DNA from: Acidimicrobiaceae bacterium
GTDB lineage: Bacteria; Actinomycetota; Acidimicrobiia; Acidimicrobiales; RAAP-2
DNA: 35,249 bases
Assembly: GCA_003152015.1 (NCBI GenBank)
Contig: PLZF01000035.1
Location: forward strand, 319-35,567
Direction of reading: 5' to 3'
The translations under genes were made by a program, and so were the position numbers. Shown here one piece after another: positions 32,059-35,249 of the stretch. The stretch's first letter is position 1, and every line of letters begins with the position of its first letter. A model generated the notes under the pieces. The model did not search any database and was not told where the DNA came from. It worked only from the letters and a program-made list of their open reading frames with translations.

Positions 32059-32512
32059 CTGACACCTCCGAGCCTCCGTTGACCGGCTTCCACTTCCAGA
32101 CGATGTACTCGTGCTCGTCGTCCTCGTAGAGGGTGTCCAGCACCAGTTCCACTTCGGTCCCGACCGAGAGCTCGTCGACACCCACCCCGGGGACCACTTG
32201 ACCCATCACCACCATCTGTTCGGCAGCCAGCTCCACCGCGGCGATGGAGAAGGGCACGTAGGGGTCGGCTGCCACATATGGCTTGGGCGGTTGGTAACAG
32301 GCGTCGGTATAGGACCACACAGTTCCCTGCCGGCTGAGTGGGGCCTCGGCGAATTCCTTCCCTTGGCATCCGGGATTGCGGCAGAAGAACGTCTCCTTGG
32401 GGAAGGCGTAGGTGCCGCAGCTGGTGCACCGGCTCCCGAGAAGGGTGGGAGCGTCATCATCAAGGGTGAACCAGCCGTCGATGGCGGGTACCCGGGTCTT
32501 GGCCGAAGGCAT
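32051..32512 (-). CDS. DUF35 OB-fold zinc-ribbon acyl-CoA protein
   Basis: 153 residues. The rubredoxin-like zinc ribbon is CTSC (29-32) and CRNPGC (44-49); the rest is an OB fold (TVWSYTDACYQPPKPYV, then PFSIAAVELAAEQMVVMGQV). DUF35 proteins partner with SCP2-type thiolases or form part of hydratases/aldolases such as ChsH2 in cholesterol side-chain loss. The overlapping thiolase gene makes the same partnership likely here. Confidence 0.93.
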   Translation of the reverse strand: MPSAKTRVPAIDGWFTLDDDAPTLLGSRCTSCGTYAFPKETFFCRNPGCQGKEFAEAPLSRQGTVWSYTDACYQPPKPYVAADPYVPFSIAAVELAAEQMVVMGQVVPGVGVDELSVGTEVELVLDTLYEDDEHEYIVWKWKPVNGGSEVSDA

Positions 32513-32564
32513 TGGAAAAGTCTAACGCCCCGTCAGATTCGCGTCTTGCCGCGGGGCCGAGCCT

Positions 32565-33809
32565 CTAGTTTTTGGATCCGCCGAGTCCTCCCCGCCGCCG
32601 CGACTCGGCAATCCGGTCGTCATCCCAACCCAGGAGATCGCGCACCACCTCGTCGGTGTGTTGGCCGACGGTGGGCGCCATGGTGGGCATGGGAAGGTCC
32701 TCATCGATGAACTTGATCGGGCTGGGGAGCTGGTCAGCTCCGAGCTCGCTGGTGGGGAACCAGTGGAACCGGTCCTTGAACTGGGGGTCCTCCGCGATGG
32801 TCTGGGGAGTGTTGACCGGGCCGACCGGGAAGTTGGCGGTGATACCGAATTTGATCCACTCTTCCGCCGCCTTGGTGAGGAAGATGGCCTTCAGTTCTGA
32901 GCGCATCTCGGTGTTGTTCCTGGCGTGATCGGCGAATTTGGATCCGGGCCAGCGTTCGAACAGGTCAGCGCGGCCCACCGCTTCACAGAAGTTCCTCCAG
33001 AAGGCCTGCTCGGATGCCATGAAGAGGATGTGCCTGCCGTCCTTGGCCTCGTAGACCTGATAGCGGACTCCCTCGATCATCCCCGCCGTGCCCGGAGCGC
33101 GCCGTTCGTAGTCATCGGACTTGTTCCCGGTGACCTCGGATTCGGGTCGTTGGTAGGCGCGCCACGTCTCGCTCCGGTACCAGTCCATGGCGGCGGCGGC
33201 ATCGGACTGGGCCACCTCGAGGAACGATCCCTCGCCGGTCTCCTTGGCCCGGATGACGGCGGCCAGGATGCCCAGCGCTCCAAAGAGTGGGCCGGCGTGG
33301 ATGCCCATGGACGCGTGCTCGGGAAGGTAGCTGAAGCCCTCGTCGTTGACTTGCGGGGAGACGATGCCCGCCCAGGTGTCGAAGGCCACGCCATGAGCCG
33401 GGAGGTTTTGGTACGGACCGGTCATCCCGTATCCGGAGATGGTGCAGAACACGATCTTGGGGTTGATGTTGCGGAGGTCGTCGAATCCGACACCGCGACG
33501 GGCCAAGCCGCCTGGACGCATGGCCTCGACGACGACATCGGCGGTCTTCACCAGCTCCTTGAACGTGGCCACGTCTTCCTCTTGGCGGAGATCCATCACG
33601 ATGCTGCGCTTGCCCCGGTTGATGTGGAGGTGCATGAGGGATACGCCTTCGACGATGGGCCAGGTCATCTCGCGGATGTAGTCGCCGCTGGGCGGCTCCA
33701 CCTTGATGACCTCGGCGCCGAGGTCGACCAGGGGCATGGTGATGGCGGCCGGCCCGAGCGCCGAGCACTCGATGATCCGGATTCCCGAGAGTGGAGCTGC
33801 GGCGGCCAT
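32565..33809 (-). CDS. CaiB/BaiF family III CoA-transferase
   Basis: 414 residues from the ATG at 33809 (a start four codons earlier is possible). It starts PLSGIRIIECSALGPAAITM, then LGAEVIKVEPPSGDYIRE, INRGKRSIVMDLR and VVVEAMRPGGLARRGVGFDD, all hallmark blocks of family III CoA-transferases. SGYGMTGPYQN and HAGPLFGALGILAAVI follow. These move CoA between carboxylic acids, here probably to activate a catabolic acid for the thiolase/DUF35 step encoded 50 bp downstream on the same strand. Confidence 0.95.
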   Translation of the reverse strand: MAAAAPLSGIRIIECSALGPAAITMPLVDLGAEVIKVEPPSGDYIREMTWPIVEGVSLMHLHINRGKRSIVMDLRQEEDVATFKELVKTADVVVEAMRPGGLARRGVGFDDLRNINPKIVFCTISGYGMTGPYQNLPAHGVAFDTWAGIVSPQVNDEGFSYLPEHASMGIHAGPLFGALGILAAVIRAKETGEGSFLEVAQSDAAAAMDWYRSETWRAYQRPESEVTGNKSDDYERRAPGTAGMIEGVRYQVYEAKDGRHILFMASEQAFWRNFCEAVGRADLFERWPGSKFADHARNNTEMRSELKAIFLTKAAEEWIKFGITANFPVGPVNTPQTIAEDPQFKDRFHWFPTSELGADQLPSPIKFIDEDLPMPTMAPTVGQHTDEVVRDLLGWDDDRIAESRRRGGLGGSKN

Positions 33810-33944
33810 GCGGTCCTCCAAGAGAGCGTGCGTCGTGCGGCTGCGAAGCCTATCCGAGGCCTACGATCGGTTCGCCACCGCCGGCATGGTCGTCATGGTC
33901 GTCCCCATCACAGTCGCGTAGCGCCGAGCAGGAACGAGAGAGAC

Positions 33945-34913
33945 ATGAAAGCAGCCGTGTACTACGAGACGGGTGGACCCGACGTGTTCCGCTTCGAGGA
34001 TGTGCCCGATCCGACCGTCGGGCCTGACGATGTCCTGATACGGGTCGAGGCGGTGAGCATCGAAGGCGGTGACACGCTCAACCGACTTCAAGGTGCGCTC
34101 ACCATTACGCCCCATATCGTCGGGTACCAGTGCGCCGGAACTGTGTTGTCTGTCGGCGAGAACGTCACCAAGATCAGGTTGGGCGATCGGGTGGTCACCG
34201 TAGGATTGGACGGGTCACATGCCGAGCTCCGAGCGGTGGGCCAATCGTTTTGCTGGATCGTCCCGGAGGGGATGTCGACCGAGGAGGCGGCGTGCGTCCC
34301 GGTTCCATTCGGGACAGCCAGTGACTGCCTGTTCGAGTTCGGTCGCCTCCAGGCCGGCGAGACCGTCCTCATCCACGCCGGGGCCGGCGGTGTCGGAATC
34401 GCCGCCATCCAGTTGGCGAAACGAGCGGGAGCCCGGGTCCTCGCCACCGCATCGAGTGATGAGCGGCTTGCCCGCTTGGGTGAATATGGTCTCGATCACG
34501 GCATCAATTACGTGTCGAACGACTTTGTCGACGTCGTGCATGGCCTTACCGACGGCCGCGGTGCCGATGTCATAGTGGATTCGATCGGAGGATCCACGCT
34601 GCAGAAGAGCCTGCACTGCCTGGCCTACCGGGGGAGGTGTATGTCCTTCGGGGATGCCGGCCGGGAGAGCACATCCCGGTTGGACATCTCGACGATGCGC
34701 GCCAACAACCAAACACTCGTCGGCTACTTCCTCGGCGCAGAATTGTTCCTCAGCCCCCGCCCCCATGGGATGATCGCCAGCCTGCTCGACGACATCGCCT
34801 CCGGCGGACTCCGGGTCGTCATCGACCGACGTTTCCCTCTGGACGAGGCTGGCGAGGCCCACGCGTACATCGAAAGCCGTCAGGCGTTCGGTCGTGTGCT
34901 CCTGGTCCCGTGA
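33945..34913 (+). CDS. NADPH:quinone oxidoreductase-like (MDR) protein, second copy
   Basis: 322 residues from the ATG at 33945; a long open frame upstream is antisense to the CoA-transferase gene and not used. The N-terminus MKAAVYYETGGPDVFRFEDV is typical of zinc-independent MDR quinone reductases. The cofactor loop is HAGAGGVGIAAIQLAKRAGA, and DVIVDSIGGSTLQKSLHCLA follows in the Rossmann half. It is a distant paralogue of the protein encoded at 29909-30853. Divergently transcribed from the CoA-transferase. Confidence 0.92.
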   Translation: MKAAVYYETGGPDVFRFEDVPDPTVGPDDVLIRVEAVSIEGGDTLNRLQGALTITPHIVGYQCAGTVLSVGENVTKIRLGDRVVTVGLDGSHAELRAVGQSFCWIVPEGMSTEEAACVPVPFGTASDCLFEFGRLQAGETVLIHAGAGGVGIAAIQLAKRAGARVLATASSDERLARLGEYGLDHGINYVSNDFVDVVHGLTDGRGADVIVDSIGGSTLQKSLHCLAYRGRCMSFGDAGRESTSRLDISTMRANNQTLVGYFLGAELFLSPRPHGMIASLLDDIASGGLRVVIDRRFPLDEAGEAHAYIESRQAFGRVLLVP

Positions 34914-35111
34914 TCTGTCGGATTGACGGACACAAGGCCAGGTCCGGGGCACTCGGTCCATGAATGGGCGGGCCGTGACCATTACGGCATGTGTCCGGTC
35001 GAATGAGATTGTTTCGGCTGACGCCTGCGGCGGAAAGCTCCCGAGGAGATGGGCCGACCAGACCCGATATGATGGCCCGCTGTCCCGATCGGCAACCTGA
35101 TCGGGCGACCA
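34914..35111. other. Intergenic region upstream of the tRNA
   Basis: No gene is seen. TATGAT at 35068-35073 is a good -10 about 38 bp before the tRNA, but no matching -35 is obvious. Confidence 0.4.
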
Positions 35112-35185
35112 GCGCTCGTAGCTCAACGGATTAGAGCATCTGACTACGGATCAGAAGGTTGGGGGATCGAGTCCCTCCAAGCGCG
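35112..35185 (+). tRNA. tRNA-Arg (anticodon ACG), slightly irregular
   Basis: Cloverleaf parts read in order: acceptor GCGCTCG, D arm GCTC/GAGC, anticodon arm TCTGA-CTACGGA-TCAGA (anticodon ACG), T arm GGGGG-ATCGAGT-CCCTC, acceptor 3' side CAAGCGC. Two oddities are visible: position 54 in the T loop is A instead of T, and the acceptor stem has a C6-A67 mismatch. No CCA is encoded. The rest fits tRNA-Arg(ACG) well. It may be a real divergent tRNA, a decaying copy, or a tRNA altered at its 3' end by an integration event. Confidence 0.75.
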
Positions 35186-35249
35186 CTGAAAAGTCCAGGT
35201 CAGAGAGCTTTAGGAAAGTAGTTGCGTAAGCAACAGAGCCAACAATTTC

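Noticed and set aside
32925-33944. Upstream extension of the second quinone oxidoreductase
   Set aside because: It is antisense to the CoA-transferase gene and has no domain; the ATG at 33945 begins the conserved MKAAVY start.

Overview
The window is high-GC DNA with GTG starts, 4-bp start/stop overlaps and several TAnnnT boxes 6-8 nt upstream of start codons (leaderless-type promoters). Together with F420-type oxidoreductase, P450, polyphosphate glucokinase, CHAD, DUF35/thiolase and CaiB-type CoA-transferase genes this suggests an actinobacterium, perhaps Acidimicrobiia. The placement is an inference; there is no rRNA or phylogenetic marker here.

The window has two parts. Bases 1 to about 20,335 are an accessory region. 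It holds six directly repeated copies of a dispersed non-coding repeat (229-487, about 3519-3585, about 8820-8850, 12223-12476, 16860-17115, 20099-20335) that cut it into five cargo segments. The two outermost copies are identical over 219 bp except for one base. No integrase, transposase or relaxase is visible. The cargo is: (1) a three-gene minus-strand operon with a TIGR04255-family protein, a helix-turn-helix protein and a protein with an SQTCDI motif; (2) a seven-gene minus-strand operon encoding a ubiquitin-like protein, an E2-like protein, a JAB/JAMM peptidase, an E1-like enzyme, a sigma-factor-like protein, an HTH protein and an ImmA/IrrE-type zinc protease; (3) a patatin-like lipase, an unknown protein and a GHMP sugar kinase; (4) a DUF6941-like remnant, a SCO-type thioredoxin-fold protein and a TetR / methyltransferase / HgcA-HgcB-like fusion operon behind a perfect palindromic operator, plus a tiny zinc ribbon; (5) small unknown genes and a divergent pair of unknown genes.

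The right repeat copy abuts the 3' end of a conjugation-type ATPase that has lost its 5' part, followed by an intact VirD4/TraG-like coupling protein. From about 22.4 kb the sequence looks like ordinary chromosome: an amidohydrolase / aldolase / P450 operon, an amidase / LLM oxidoreductase pair, polyphosphate glucokinase and a CHAD protein, a thiolase / DUF35 pair, a family III CoA-transferase, two zinc-independent quinone oxidoreductases, and a tRNA-Arg(ACG)-like gene near the right end.

The strongest candidates for an undescribed system are the seven-gene ubiquitin-like operon, because conjugation and regulatory/protease genes share one coupled transcript, and the repeat-delimited cassette arrangement that carries it. 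The HgcAB-like fusion operon is a separate point of interest.
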